Position numbers and translations under genes: made by a program. A DNA stretch of 64,000 nt from JADGNZ01 sp963715895 (GTDB lineage: Bacteria > Acidobacteriota > Thermoanaerobaculia > Gp7-AA8), in assembly GCA_963715895.1 (NCBI GenBank), contig OY970284.1, positions 6,324,001-6,388,000 of the forward strand, written 5' to 3'. The notes under the pieces were generated by a model. That model ran no database searches and had not been told where the DNA came from. It was given only the letters and a program-made list of their open reading frames with translations. Below are positions 52,701-61,002 of the stretch, piece after piece (position 1 is the stretch's first letter; each line of letters begins with the position of its first letter).

Positions 52701-52925
52701 GTGATTGAACGTCCGCGAGAGCCGCGTGTACCAGCGCTCGGCCTGGCGGCCGACGTCGTTCACCACGTCCGCTTCACGGTCGTAGTAATAAATATCGAAG
52801 TGCTCCGTCTTCAAAACCTTGAAGTCGAAGTGCTCCCACTGGACCTTGTTGCGCCCGAAGTATTGCGCGTTGAGAGTTGTAGAAGCGAAAAGAAGAAAGA
52901 GGAAGGCTACGGCAAGTTTGCGCAT
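49764..52925 (-). CDS. Secreted peptidase MA / TolB-type propeller / outer-membrane barrel protein
   Basis: ATG 52925 is chosen over 52937 because GAGG lies eight bases before it; the signal peptide is residues 1-20 (FLFLLFASTTLNA). The 1053-aa protein has three parts. A peptidase MA-like domain carries HEMVH at residues 133-137 and the third-ligand region WIVEGMAEYF. A WD40/TolB-like propeller follows (SPDGKYIAFLSTRD, SPDGKTIAFVSDRG). The C-terminal 450 residues are a beta-barrel like surface-antigen/Omp85 proteins (GVGVRLLLAYIPLEF). It would place a peptidase and a propeller at the outer membrane. Such proteins are widespread in Acidobacteriota and Gemmatimonadota; their role is not known. 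Confidence 0.85.
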   Translation of the reverse strand: MRKLAVAFLFLLFASTTLNAQYFGRNKVQWEHFDFKVLKTEHFDIYYYDREADVVNDVGRQAERWYTRLSRTFNHTFNRKPIVLYANSADFQQTTTTSELIGEGTGGFTDPFMNRVVLPLTGDYAENDHVIGHEMVHVFQFDIAASITNNRRRFNLEMMPLWIVEGMAEYFSKGRIDPLTAMWIRDAEVHNHLPSLRQLERDPYYFPYRYGQAILAYIGGRFGDDAVVRYFLQAGMTNPESAFDRALGVPAKQLFTDWQEAAHELYAPIVADRPSEPGTPLIGSKAGTRGNLNVGPAYSPDGKYIAFLSTRDIFDIDLFLADAQSGKVLRRLASTDRNGHFESLRFIDSAGSWSADSRRLAFVTFQHGDNYLGMVDVDSGKVSTVRVPGIDAISSVAWSPDNKTLVLSGQATGVSDLFLFDTETMEVHRLTNDKYADLQPAFSPDGKTIAFVSDRGSGPEANLDQLYFEGMRISTIDIASGSIKTLPLFSNAKNINPQYGPDGSIYFIANPEGLADIYRYTPDGRVLRITRVQTGVAGITDMSPAMTVALKTGDIAFSLYESDNYNIYKLAANPPTIAVATTNTVPASARAGQLPPLRGTGSTITAYLQNPAEGLLPADTVFTQASYHSGLHIAYLGPPTIGVGVSSFGTGVGGSVSAYYTDILGYHNVGVTFQGGGTSGVGTVGDQIAGEVFYLNQKHRWNWGIDTTHLPYVSAFTSATQAPVVINGQTFLADVVQQERDIQRFDDATAVIQYPFSQTRRIEASAGIQHEAFKSEVETVFIVNNTIVSDDVTPNPFNFSLNLTHVGAAFVGDSSVFGFLSPVRGTRYRYEVSALSGDLKFETALADWRKYFFLNPITFAFRGIHYGRYGKDADTYLNASTSGAGVTLGQLSPLYIGQDSLIHGYNVNSIGLDECVQTPGSTSCPVFDRLIGSKIVVGNAEVRVPVFGNKQFGLASGFIPTELFGFVDAGAAWSTDDGCRRLAGVPLDAPVPSTCKVKWTFSNKNSTDRVPVVSTGVGVRLLLAYIPLEFYAAKPFQRPGRGWVTGFNIAPGW

Positions 52926-53043
52926 GAAGGACCTCATTCGAATGATGTTCCGAATCTGTCGTTGCGGCAGGGCAATGCTACTACCGTCGCCGGTCCGGGC
53001 TGTTGCAAAGAGGTGAACGGGGGCGGGTTACCACCGGTAAAGC

Positions 53044-53688
53044 TCATTTGTGGAGCATCTTGAACGCGTGCACCCACGTGCCGGAGAGGACGCCGTGAAG
53101 GACCCAGACCATGCACATCGGCTCGAGAAGGCGGGCGGCGTCGATCCCGCCGAGGTCGATCACACCCCAGCCGAAGGCCTCGCAGACCTGGGAGACGAGC
53201 TTCTTGGCATCGGCGTCATTGCCGCCGATGAACATGTCGGGAGGTCCTCCGGGCAGTTGCGGCTTGAAAAACAGCCCGTTGCCGACGGTATTGAAGGCCT
53301 TGACCACGCGCGCATCGGGGAGGGCGCGCTGAATCTGCTCGCCGAGGGAGTCGGTATGGCCGACCGAGAGCCGGGGCGCGCCGCCGCTGAAGTCGAGCGG
53401 ATTCGTGGCGTCGATGACGACCTTATGGTCGAAGTGCCGCTTGCCGGCCAGATTGATGGCCTCATGCGTGGCCACGCCATGCGTCGCCAGGACGATGACA
53501 TCGCCGGCGCCGGCCGCCTGCTCGAACGTTCCGCTGCTGACACGATCTCCCTCGCCGCTGACGAACTCGGCCAGCTTTTCCGGTGAGCGCGAGCCGATGG
53601 TGACCTCATGTCCGAGCGCTCCGAACGCGTGCGCGAACGACTTGCCGACATCTCCCGATCCGAGGATCCCTACCTTCATATTCTTCAT
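53044..53688 (-). CDS. NADPH-dependent F420 reductase-like oxidoreductase
   Basis: The 214-aa product has an N-terminal Rossmann motif (VGILGSGDVGKSFA) and the family pattern around VVIDATNPLDFSGGAP and VVKAFNTVGN, typical of F420-dependent NADP oxidoreductase-like proteins. Members in organisms without F420 reduce other substrates with NADPH, so the cofactor is uncertain. Start candidates are TTG 53694, ATG 53688 and ATG 53679; I use 53688. It is the rightmost gene in the block bounded by the IS4 elements. Confidence 0.85.
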   Translation of the reverse strand: MKNMKVGILGSGDVGKSFAHAFGALGHEVTIGSRSPEKLAEFVSGEGDRVSSGTFEQAAGAGDVIVLATHGVATHEAINLAGKRHFDHKVVIDATNPLDFSGGAPRLSVGHTDSLGEQIQRALPDARVVKAFNTVGNGLFFKPQLPGGPPDMFIGGNDADAKKLVSQVCEAFGWGVIDLGGIDAARLLEPMCMVWVLHGVLSGTWVHAFKMLHK

Positions 53689-53746
53689 GCGCAAAGTCTA
53701 CTGCTCCGCCTGTGCGTATGTCTCCCAAAAGGCGCGGCTTCGCCGC

Positions 53747-53771
53747 CAGGCACAGACAAGAGTGTCTGTGC
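53747..53771. repeat. GGCACAGACA/TGTCTGTGC palindrome at IS4 copy 2
   Basis: GGCACAGACA-AGAG-TGTCTGTGC is broken after its last C by IS4 copy 2, and its remainder begins again with the duplicated TCTGTGCC at 55129. Confidence 0.85.
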
Positions 53772-55128
53772 CCACAGTTGTCCAAATTAGGTTAGGAGAA
53801 TTTGGCCCTCGACGGAAACGCCGGGCTCTGTAGGATTAGGCAGTTCGACCAAGAACGACCGATCAACAGGAGGCCCAGCGTTGAGTGCATTTTCTAGCGT
53901 ATTCGGACAGATTCTCAAGTTGTTTCCCCGGGCAGAGTTCGAGCAGTTGGTTCGAGAGGCCAAGGCCGAGAGGCACGCTCGAGGGTTCACCTGTTGGCAG
54001 CAGTTCGTGGCGATGCTGTTTTGCCAGTTGGGCAAGGCCCAATCGCTTCGTGAGATATGCCAGGGACTGGCCTCGGTGGAAGGGAAGCTCAATCACCTCG
54101 GTATCGAGGAGGCGCCGAACAAGTCCACCCTTTCCTACGCAAACGCCCACCGGCCGTGGGAGTTGTACCAGCTCGTTTTCGAGCAGATGTATCAGCGCTG
54201 CCGTCAGATTGCACCGAAGCATAAGCTGCGGTTCAAGAACCCGTTGCTGTCGATCGACGCAACCGTGATCGAGCTTTGCGCGAGCCTGTTTGACTGGGCT
54301 CACTACAAGCAGACCAAGGGAGCGGTGAAGCTTCACATGATTCTCGATCACAACGGGCTGCTACCGAGCTTCTGCCTCATCACCGAAGCCCGAAAGTACG
54401 ACGTGACAGTGGCTCGGGACTGGGATTTCCCAGCCGGTACGATCATCGCTTTCGATCGTGGATACATCGACTTCCGCTGGTTTCGCTCACTCGACCAACG
54501 CGGCATCTTCTTCGTCACGCGACTCAAACGACGGACGACCTATTCTGTGGTCAAAGAGAACCCCATTCCTCAGAAGGGCGGCGTTCTTCGCGATGCCACC
54601 ATCCAGCTGACCAGCCGGCAACTCAGAGGCGGTTCCTCTCCACTTCTTCGCTTGGTCGAGTATCGCGCTCAGGACGGCCGGACCTATGAGTTTCTCACCA
54701 ACCATCTGAGCTTCGGACCAACCACCATCGCTGCCATCTATGAACAGCGATGGCAGATCGAGTCGTTTTTTAAAGCCATCAAGCAGAACCTGCGCATCAA
54801 GACCTTCGTGGGGACCTCCGCGAATGCTCTTCACATCCAGGTCTGGACGGCTCTGATCGCCATCCTCACGCTTCGGTACCTCAAGCTACGCTCCACGTTC
54901 GGATGGGCTCTGTCGAATCTGCTCGCCATCTTGCGGTTCAACCTGTTCGCTTACCGCGATCTGTGGTCCTGGCTCAACGACCCGTTCACTCCACCGCCTC
55001 TCCCTCCACCCGCTCAACTCTCCCTCAATTTGGACAGCATCTGAGGGGGTCGATCTCACTTCCCGTCAAAAATGACTCGTACGCTCAGCAGAACCGGCCG
55101 TTTCTCAACCTAATTTGGACAGCTGTGG
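53772..55128 (+). mobile_element. IS4-family element, copy 2 (1357 bp, inverted relative to copy 1)
   Basis: Same length, ends and transposase as copy 1. The 7-bp duplication TCTGTGC flanks it (53765-53771 and 55129-55135). This is the complement of GCACAGA at copy 1, so both elements entered the same target sequence within the same palindrome repeat. The two inverted copies bound 12 kb. Confidence 0.93.
53881..55044 (+). CDS. IS4-family transposase, copy 2
   Basis: The 387-aa sequence is residue-for-residue identical to copy 1, with the same TTG start, DUF4372 N-terminus and DDE/YREK residues. Both transposases are intact, so either can serve both element copies in trans. Homologous recombination between the copies would invert the DNA between them. 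Confidence 0.95.
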   Translation: MSAFSSVFGQILKLFPRAEFEQLVREAKAERHARGFTCWQQFVAMLFCQLGKAQSLREICQGLASVEGKLNHLGIEEAPNKSTLSYANAHRPWELYQLVFEQMYQRCRQIAPKHKLRFKNPLLSIDATVIELCASLFDWAHYKQTKGAVKLHMILDHNGLLPSFCLITEARKYDVTVARDWDFPAGTIIAFDRGYIDFRWFRSLDQRGIFFVTRLKRRTTYSVVKENPIPQKGGVLRDATIQLTSRQLRGGSSPLLRLVEYRAQDGRTYEFLTNHLSFGPTTIAAIYEQRWQIESFFKAIKQNLRIKTFVGTSANALHIQVWTALIAILTLRYLKLRSTFGWALSNLLAILRFNLFAYRDLWSWLNDPFTPPPLPPPAQLSLNLDSI

Positions 55129-55221
55129 TCTGTGCCACATTAGTCCTCGTTTTCTGGCTCAGACCTCAAGGCTCGCCAAGGGGATGACACAGGCTGTTGG
55201 CCAAAAAGCAGCGGCCAATGT

Positions 55222-55245
55222 GGCACAGACACTCTTGTCTGTGCC
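55222..55245. repeat. Intact GGCACAGACA/TGTCTGTGCC palindrome
   Basis: A complete copy (10-bp arms, loop CTCT) of the repeat that both IS4 elements have entered. It is preceded by a stretch with a GCGGCCAATG segment and no gene. It shows what the uninterrupted target looks like. Confidence 0.85.
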
Positions 55246-55321
55246 ATGCGGCGCAGCCGCGCGTGACCTCCTCGGGGAACAGGTTCATATCTTGCGTAGG
55301 AGGCTCCAGGAGATTTTCTCA

Positions 55322-56119
55322 ATGCGAAGAGCCCTTCCCATCCTCATCATCCTTCTCGTCGCCGCGGCGGCGAGCGGGCAGAACGTCGTTACCCGCGGCC
55401 CGGTTCCACAACTGCTGATTCCGGCAGCCGGCGCGCTGCAAGGCGGCGGCAATACGTTTTTCAGGAGCGACATCTCGCTGATCAATTACCGGGGTGCGGA
55501 CCAGCGCGTCCGGCTGCAGTGGCTGCCGGAGGACATGACCGGCGTGGGCATGGCCCCGGTCGACATCACGATCAACGCCGCGTCCGGCATCGCCAGCGAG
55601 GACTTCGTGACGAACGTCATGCAACAGACGGGACTGGGGGCCATCCTGGTGACCGGCATCGACGCCGGCGGATCGCCGGATCCCTCCGCGCTCCTAGTGG
55701 CCACGTCGCGCATCTGGACGCCCCAGAACGGCACCACCGGAACCGAGTCGCAGTCGCTGCCGTCGATCGCAACCACCGACATCGCCAGCGGCATCGTCTC
55801 CGTCCTCGGCTCCCGGCGCGACGGCCGCTATCGGATGAACATCGGCATCGTGAATCTGGCCACGACGACGCAGACGTTTCAGGTGACGCTTGGCGGCTCG
55901 TTCGGCACCCAGACGCAGCAGGCGACTGTCCCGGCCATGGCCATGACGCTGTTCGGCGTCATCGGCTCACCGAGCACGACACCGCTGCAGATTCAGGTCG
56001 TGAACGTCGGCGCCCCTCCCCGCGCGACCTCGTGGGTCACCTACGCCTCGTCGATCGACAACGTCACCGGCGACGCCTGGACGACACTCGGCTTTAACAT
56101 CGGACCACCACCCCCCTGA
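55322..56119 (+). CDS. Secreted beta-rich protein, paralogue of the 64-1191 product
   Basis: ATG 55322 follows AGGAGATTTTCTCA; the extra upstream frame is repeat DNA. The 265-aa product has a signal peptide (residues 1-19, LIILLVAAAASG). Its beta-strand pattern (NTFFRSDISLINYRGADQRV, then MNIGIVNLATTTQTFQVTL) is like the first two-thirds of the cupredoxin-tailed protein at 64-1191, without the copper-site domain. No catalytic residues are recognised. It is probably an extracellular structural or adhesive protein. Confidence 0.65.
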   Translation: MRRALPILIILLVAAAASGQNVVTRGPVPQLLIPAAGALQGGGNTFFRSDISLINYRGADQRVRLQWLPEDMTGVGMAPVDITINAASGIASEDFVTNVMQQTGLGAILVTGIDAGGSPDPSALLVATSRIWTPQNGTTGTESQSLPSIATTDIASGIVSVLGSRRDGRYRMNIGIVNLATTTQTFQVTLGGSFGTQTQQATVPAMAMTLFGVIGSPSTTPLQIQVVNVGAPPRATSWVTYASSIDNVTGDAWTTLGFNIGPPPP

Positions 56120-56135
56120 CGGGCGCCGCATGTTA

Positions 56136-56166
56136 GGCTCCGGAGGAACTCGACAACTCCGGAGCC
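56136..56166 (+). promoter_or_regulatory. 10-bp GC-rich stem-loop just before a start codon
   Basis: GGCTCCGGAG and CTCCGGAGCC pair perfectly around an 11-base loop, ending three bases before the ATG at 56170. The only Shine-Dalgarno-like sequence (GGAG) is inside the stem. No U-tract follows, so it may control translation rather than end the upstream transcript. Confidence 0.5.
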
Positions 56167-56169
56167 CCT

Positions 56170-57990
56170 ATGCGCCGCTTCCTTGCGTCTTTCGCGCTGT
56201 CACTTCTGACAACAACCGCGTTTGGCATCGAGCCCCCGCGGGAGAAAGAACGCTGGACGACGCTGACGATCGACGAGCTGACGATCTACAGCAACGCCAA
56301 CGACTTCACCACGCGCGGCGTGGCCTCGGGCCTGATGCGCCTCCGCGACACGCTCTCCGTCGTCACCAAGCTCAAGGTCCGTTCGCCGCTGCCGACCCGG
56401 GTCTACATCTTCAGCGATCAGCGCGGCTTCGCGCCGTACTGTGAGGCGGCCATCGGCCGGTCCGATCAACTCTCCGGCCTCTTCCTTTCACACGCGGACG
56501 GCAATTACGTTCTCATCGACGGCAGCGCGCGAAGCGTCGACCGCGTCGTCTATCACGAGCTGACGCACTACTTTCTTCGAAACACCATTTCCGGCGACGT
56601 GCCGCTCTGGTTCAACGAGGGGCTGGCCGAGTTCTACTCGACGTTCAAGGCGTACAACGACACCGTGGAGGTCGGACTGCCGGTCGAGGAGCACATCGCC
56701 TGGCTGCGTACGCAGTCTCTGATCCCGCTCAAAGATCTCTTTGCCATCAACCGCGAGTCGAAGGAGTACCACGAGGGCAGCCGGCAGGGGGTGTTCTACG
56801 CCGAGTCGTGGGCGCTGGTGCATTACCTGATGATCGGCAGCCCGGAGCGGCGCGAGCAGCTCGGTACGTACGTCGGCCTGATCGCCGGCGGGCGAACGAT
56901 CGACGACGCATTCCGAACCGCGTTCCACGGCACGTATGACGACCTCGAGCGCGAGCTGCGGAAGTACATCCGGGCCTTCTCTATGTCGTACATCCGCTAT
57001 GCACTCAAGGACCTCAAGGCAGTCGAGGTGCCGGCGCCGAAGCCGCTGGCGCGCGACGCTCTGCTGGTAGGCCTGGCCGATCTGCTCATGCACTCGTTTT
57101 CTCCTCACTTCGGCGAGGCGGAGACGTTCATCGCCGCGGCGATGAAGGCGAATCCTTCGAACGCCGATGCCTACGCGGAGATGGGCGTTGCGAAGTCGTG
57201 GCAACGGCAGACCGCCGAGGCCGAACCGTACTTCGAGAAGGCCGTGCAGCTCGGCAGCCGCGATGCAACCCCCTACCTTCTCTACGCCGACTCGATCCTT
57301 CGCCGGCTCGATGCCGGCGTCCGCCGCGATGGCGGCGCACCAGCGCCGGACATCGCCAAGGCGCGGGGGCTTTTCCGCAAGGCCACCGAGCTCGATCCGC
57401 AGTCGGCGATCGCCTTCTCCGGCCTCGGCGCGACGTACGCGATGACGACGGACGATCCAGCCGCCGGCATTGCGGCACTGGAGCAAAGCCTGGCCCTGGC
57501 ACCGTCCGAGAGCAACACGATCTACAACCTCATCCTGCTCGAAGCCCGGGCTGGCCTTCGCGACGATGCGGCCAAACGGATCGACGCATTGGCCCGCCTC
57601 GCCAACGATCCGGAGTTGGTGCGGAGCGCGCGCGAGAACCTCTACATCGCCGATCTCAATCGCGCCAACGCCCTCGGCCGCGCCGGGAAGCACGCCGAAG
57701 CCGCCGAGATCATGAAGAGCGTGGCCGCGCAGACGACGAATGAACAGTTGCGGGCCGATCTCAAAGAGCAGCTCGCGTCGCTCGACCGCGTGGACACGAT
57801 CAATGTCCAGGTCACCGACTTTCAACGCGCCGTGGACGCGGCCAACACAGGCAGATTCCAGGAAGCGCTGGCGATGATCGACGCGTTGATGCCGAAGATC
57901 ACCGAGCCGGAGATGATCGCCGCCGCTAAGGATTTTCGCGCAAAGGTAACGGAGTACATCGCGAAGACGACGCCGAAGAAGAAAAAGTAG
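56170..57990 (+). CDS. Secreted peptidase MA-like (DUF1570) protein with TPR repeats
   Basis: The 606-aa product has a signal peptide (residues 1-19) and a gluzincin domain with HELTH at 129-133 (VVYHELTHYFLR) and the third ligand in WFNEGLAEFYS. Residues about 300-590 are tetratricopeptide repeats (NADAYAEMGVAKSWQRQTAE; SAIAFSGLGATYAMTTDDPA). The protein ends in a Lys-rich TPKKKK tail. Peptidase MA/TPR proteins are numerous in Acidobacteriota. It follows the secreted beta protein and is preceded by a strong stem-loop. Substrate unknown. Confidence 0.85.
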   Translation: MRRFLASFALSLLTTTAFGIEPPREKERWTTLTIDELTIYSNANDFTTRGVASGLMRLRDTLSVVTKLKVRSPLPTRVYIFSDQRGFAPYCEAAIGRSDQLSGLFLSHADGNYVLIDGSARSVDRVVYHELTHYFLRNTISGDVPLWFNEGLAEFYSTFKAYNDTVEVGLPVEEHIAWLRTQSLIPLKDLFAINRESKEYHEGSRQGVFYAESWALVHYLMIGSPERREQLGTYVGLIAGGRTIDDAFRTAFHGTYDDLERELRKYIRAFSMSYIRYALKDLKAVEVPAPKPLARDALLVGLADLLMHSFSPHFGEAETFIAAAMKANPSNADAYAEMGVAKSWQRQTAEAEPYFEKAVQLGSRDATPYLLYADSILRRLDAGVRRDGGAPAPDIAKARGLFRKATELDPQSAIAFSGLGATYAMTTDDPAAGIAALEQSLALAPSESNTIYNLILLEARAGLRDDAAKRIDALARLANDPELVRSARENLYIADLNRANALGRAGKHAEAAEIMKSVAAQTTNEQLRADLKEQLASLDRVDTINVQVTDFQRAVDAANTGRFQEALAMIDALMPKITEPEMIAAAKDFRAKVTEYIAKTTPKKKK

Positions 57991-58011
57991 GGACTGGAGC
58001 GCTGGCGTCTC

Positions 58012-58101
58012 GCATTTCTCACACTCTCACGTAAAATTTTCGGCACTCTCTACCCCGTCGAGAGGGCGTGGCAAGAAACGAAGCAACGCTGTGAGAAATG
58101 C
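58012..58101. repeat. 90-bp miniature inverted-repeat element
   Basis: Terminal GCATTTCTCACA and TGTGAGAAATGC (12 bp, exact) bound a 90-bp non-coding unit. Its two halves are found apart at 47439-47488 and 49291-49336. No target duplication is clear. It lies between the TPR peptidase gene and the convergent chemoreceptor gene. Confidence 0.75.
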
Positions 58102-58104
58102 AGC

Positions 58105-60600
58105 TTAGTTCTCCCCGGTGAACCGGAACTTCGAAACCTCGGCTTCGAAATCGTGGCCGCTGGTTACCAGGCTCTGCACGGTGGTGTTGAACTCGCGGGC
58201 GATGGAGTCGTTGGCCTGGGCGATCTCGAGCATGGTTCTCGAGGCGTCGGCGATGCGGTCGGTCTCCTGGAGCTGGCGATCGAGGGAGTCGCGCATGGCG
58301 CGGGCATCCTCGGCGATCTTTTCCAGAGCGGAGGTGATGCCGCGTCCGGCCAGCGACTGCTCGTCGGTGGCGTTCCTGACCTGCGCGGCGATCTCGCGCA
58401 CGCGCTCGGCCTCCATCGCCAGGAGCTGCGTGCCGCGAGCCTGCTCGCGCGAGGCGCGGTTGATCTCGGCGATGTGATCGGACATCCGCGAGGCCACATC
58501 GTGCAGATGGCGGCTGGCCTGGGCCTGATCGTCCAGAGCGCGCGAGATCTTCGTGGCCATCTCGTACGAATGTCCGGCGCTCCCGACGATCTTGGCCAGA
58601 GACGACGATGCGTCGTCAGCCAGACGGACAGTCGCTTCGACACGGCGCACGCCTTCCTGCATCTTGGTCGCAGCCTGTTTCGACCCGCTCTGCACAGCCT
58701 TGACGATGGCGCTGATCTCTTTCGTCGATCCGCGCGTCCGCTCGGCCAGCTCGCGGATCTCGTCCGCGACGACCGTGAAGCTGCTGCCGTGCTCGCCGGC
58801 CTGGGCGGCGATGATGGCCGCGTTCAACGCCAGGAGGTTCGTCCTGTTCGTGATCTCCTCGATGACATTGACGATCTGGCTGATCTCCCCGACGCTGCGC
58901 TGCAGATCGTCGAGCGTTTCCGCGGTGCTCTTGGTGACGTCGCGCGAGATGTTGATTCCGCCGACCGTGTTGGCCACCGCCCCGCCGCCGGCCTCGGCGT
59001 CCTCACGAACCTGACGCGAGATGTCGGCCGTCGATTGCGCGCTGGCCCGCAGCTCGGCGATGGTGGAGTCCATCTCCGATACGAACGACAGCACTTCCTC
59101 TCCGATTCTGGAAAGGACGTCGGAGCGCTGCGACATCTCGTTCATCGAGGCGTTCATTTCCGTCGTCGACGACGATGTCTTCTCGACCGACTGGAAAAGG
59201 TAGTCCATGCTGCGGGCCACTTCTTCCGACGAGGCCTGCAGTTCGAGAGCGCGGCTGGAGGCGTCCTGCGTCAGCTCCGTGACCGTGTCCGCCGCGCCGA
59301 GGACGCCGCTGATGCCGCCGCGTACGTTCTCGACGGCGAGCGATGAGCTCTCCGTCAGCGTCGATTGATCGCGCGCGCGAAGAAGAAGCGACTCCGTGCC
59401 GCCGGTGATGACGCGAACGCCTTCGGTGATCGTCGAACCGCTGCCGCCGACGCGCCCCAGCAGCCGGCGCAGATTGGCGCGGGTCTCGCCAAAACTGATG
59501 GCCAGCTCGCCCACTTCGTCGTCGGAGAAAACGTACGAGGTCGTGTTGAAATCACCCTGGGCCATGCTGGCGGCCAGGGCCCGGAGCGCGCGTACGGGCC
59601 GGACGACGTCACGCGAGAGGAAGAGCGTCGCGGCCACGAAGGCAGCCAGCGTGAAGAGCGCGATGACGATGGTGTAGAAGGTGATCTGCAGCGGGATGTT
59701 CTGGTAGAGCGCCCACGGGATGGTCATCACCAGGATGGAGCCGTCTTTCAACCTGGCAAAGATGGCCACATGAGGCGAGATGAAGGCGGAGCTGTCACCG
59801 CTGCCGATGCGCCGGATGGAGTCGACCTCGGAGGGCGTCAGTGCGTCGGGAATGCTCGACCGCATCGCCCCGCGCGGCGGGATGATGACCACTGCATATC
59901 CGCCCGGTACGTATTCGCGGAGCGTATCGACGATGCCCGGATCGATCTTCGCGGAAAGGTTGGCGCTTTCGAACACACGCTGGAAACGGTCCGACGCCGA
60001 GGCAATGGCAAGCTGTTCGAGTGTGGTCGACACCTTCGACGAGATCAGCGCTACAAGCGCGGCGAAGGAGATCAGAAACGAGCCGATGAAAACGATGGCG
60101 ATCTTGCGGCTGAGCGGAAAGCGCCGGCCGATGTACCGCAGTGCGCCGCCGTGCATGGAATGCTCGGCAAGCAACCGTTTGCCGGCCGCGTATGCCCAGA
60201 TCACCGACGGGAAGGCCCCGATGCAGGCCGAAACGAAGAAGTAACCCAGGCCGAGCATGGTCGGCATCACCAGCAGCGCGGCGGCGATCGCGAAGAGAAC
60301 ACTGCCCGCCCCCCACAAGAGAAGCGTGATCGTCTCCGTACGCTCGAGACACTTCGATGCCGCCTCGGAAGCATCTTTTCCGCTCCGGACGGCCTCGTCG
60401 ACGGCATCGGCCAGCGGTACAAGCCGGATCCAGATCAACACCGCGTTCACCGTAAAGAACACGGCAAAGAGGCCGACGATCAGCGCCGCCGCACGGAACG
60501 ACATCCCGATCACCTGGCTGAGGAAGATGTAGGACAGCGGTCCTATGACCACCGCGGGCGGCACCAGCAGCGAAATGACGTACTTACGTGAGAAGGACAC
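58105..60600 (-). CDS. Methyl-accepting chemotaxis protein with extra N-terminal membrane helices
   Basis: GTG 60600 is preferred to GTG 60627, because TATAAT lies nine bases upstream of the former and inside the longer reading frame. The 831-aa product has four N-terminal membrane helices in place of the usual one, a fifth (IAIVFIGSFLISFAAL), a periplasmic segment of about 130 residues, a sixth helix and a HAMP domain (SRDVVRPVRALRALAASMAQ). A long signalling coiled coil follows. Its hairpin tip reads TNLLALNAAIIAAQAGEHGS, with Ile in place of the usual Glu of AAIEAARAGE. It should control CheA outside this window. Confidence 0.88.
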   Translation of the reverse strand: MSFSRKYVISLLVPPAVVIGPLSYIFLSQVIGMSFRAAALIVGLFAVFFTVNAVLIWIRLVPLADAVDEAVRSGKDASEAASKCLERTETITLLLWGAGSVLFAIAAALLVMPTMLGLGYFFVSACIGAFPSVIWAYAAGKRLLAEHSMHGGALRYIGRRFPLSRKIAIVFIGSFLISFAALVALISSKVSTTLEQLAIASASDRFQRVFESANLSAKIDPGIVDTLREYVPGGYAVVIIPPRGAMRSSIPDALTPSEVDSIRRIGSGDSSAFISPHVAIFARLKDGSILVMTIPWALYQNIPLQITFYTIVIALFTLAAFVAATLFLSRDVVRPVRALRALAASMAQGDFNTTSYVFSDDEVGELAISFGETRANLRRLLGRVGGSGSTITEGVRVITGGTESLLLRARDQSTLTESSSLAVENVRGGISGVLGAADTVTELTQDASSRALELQASSEEVARSMDYLFQSVEKTSSSTTEMNASMNEMSQRSDVLSRIGEEVLSFVSEMDSTIAELRASAQSTADISRQVREDAEAGGGAVANTVGGINISRDVTKSTAETLDDLQRSVGEISQIVNVIEEITNRTNLLALNAAIIAAQAGEHGSSFTVVADEIRELAERTRGSTKEISAIVKAVQSGSKQAATKMQEGVRRVEATVRLADDASSSLAKIVGSAGHSYEMATKISRALDDQAQASRHLHDVASRMSDHIAEINRASREQARGTQLLAMEAERVREIAAQVRNATDEQSLAGRGITSALEKIAEDARAMRDSLDRQLQETDRIADASRTMLEIAQANDSIAREFNTTVQSLVTSGHDFEAEVSKFRFTGEN

Positions 60601-60609
60601 CGGCGGCAG

Positions 60610-60615
60610 ATTATA
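60610..60615 (-). promoter_or_regulatory. -10 element of the MCP gene (TATAAT)
   Basis: A perfect TATAAT on the minus strand ends nine bases before GTG 60600. No Shine-Dalgarno site separates them, so a leaderless transcript starting at this GTG is likely. The -35 is poor. Confidence 0.5.
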
Positions 60616-60681
60616 TGGGCGTCCCACCGGTAAACTACCTTCCCATCCACGTTTGACGAGGTGACCTTAGCGCTGAGCCGA

Positions 60682-60996
60682 TTACTTCTTCGTGCCCGCG
60701 TTACCCTCGAGCACGAGAACGCGTCGATTGAGGCCTTCGAACGTGAACCTGATCAATCCCTGCGTCTCGCCGACGAGCCGCTCGATCTTATCGTCAAGAG
60801 TGCGCGCGGTGGCGCGCTGGTTTGCATCGAGCAACTGAACGGTTTCGGCAAGTAACTCGAAGCGACTCTCCATATGCTCCTGGGTCGCACCGAACTGCCT
60901 GCGCGTCTCTGCGTGCGCGTCTGCATTTTCCTGGCGCATAGCCGTCATTTCCTGGCGCATCGCCTGGAAGAGGCTTTTGAGCTCGTCGTCCGTCAC
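60682..60996 (-). CDS. Coiled-coil protein, 104 aa
   Basis: The product is almost entirely helical, with heptad patterns (DELKSLFQAMRQEMTAMRQE; then HMESRFELLAETVQLLDANQ). No family is recognised. It starts at GTG 60996, with TAGAAT six bases upstream. It is between the chemoreceptor and acs, in the same direction as the former. A scaffold or regulatory role is possible. Confidence 0.6.
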   Translation of the reverse strand: MTDDELKSLFQAMRQEMTAMRQENADAHAETRRQFGATQEHMESRFELLAETVQLLDANQRATARTLDDKIERLVGETQGLIRFTFEGLNRRVLVLEGNAGTKK

Positions 60997-61002
60997 ACCG
61001 AT

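Noticed and set aside
41782..53771. Classical composite transposon
   Set aside because: Each IS has its own 7-bp duplication, which fits two separate insertions into repeat copies; the enclosed genes are core metabolism.
53787..54351. Minus-strand frames inside IS4 copy 2 (and the plus-strand equivalents in copy 1)
   Set aside because: Shadows of the transposase, present in both copies only because the elements are identical.
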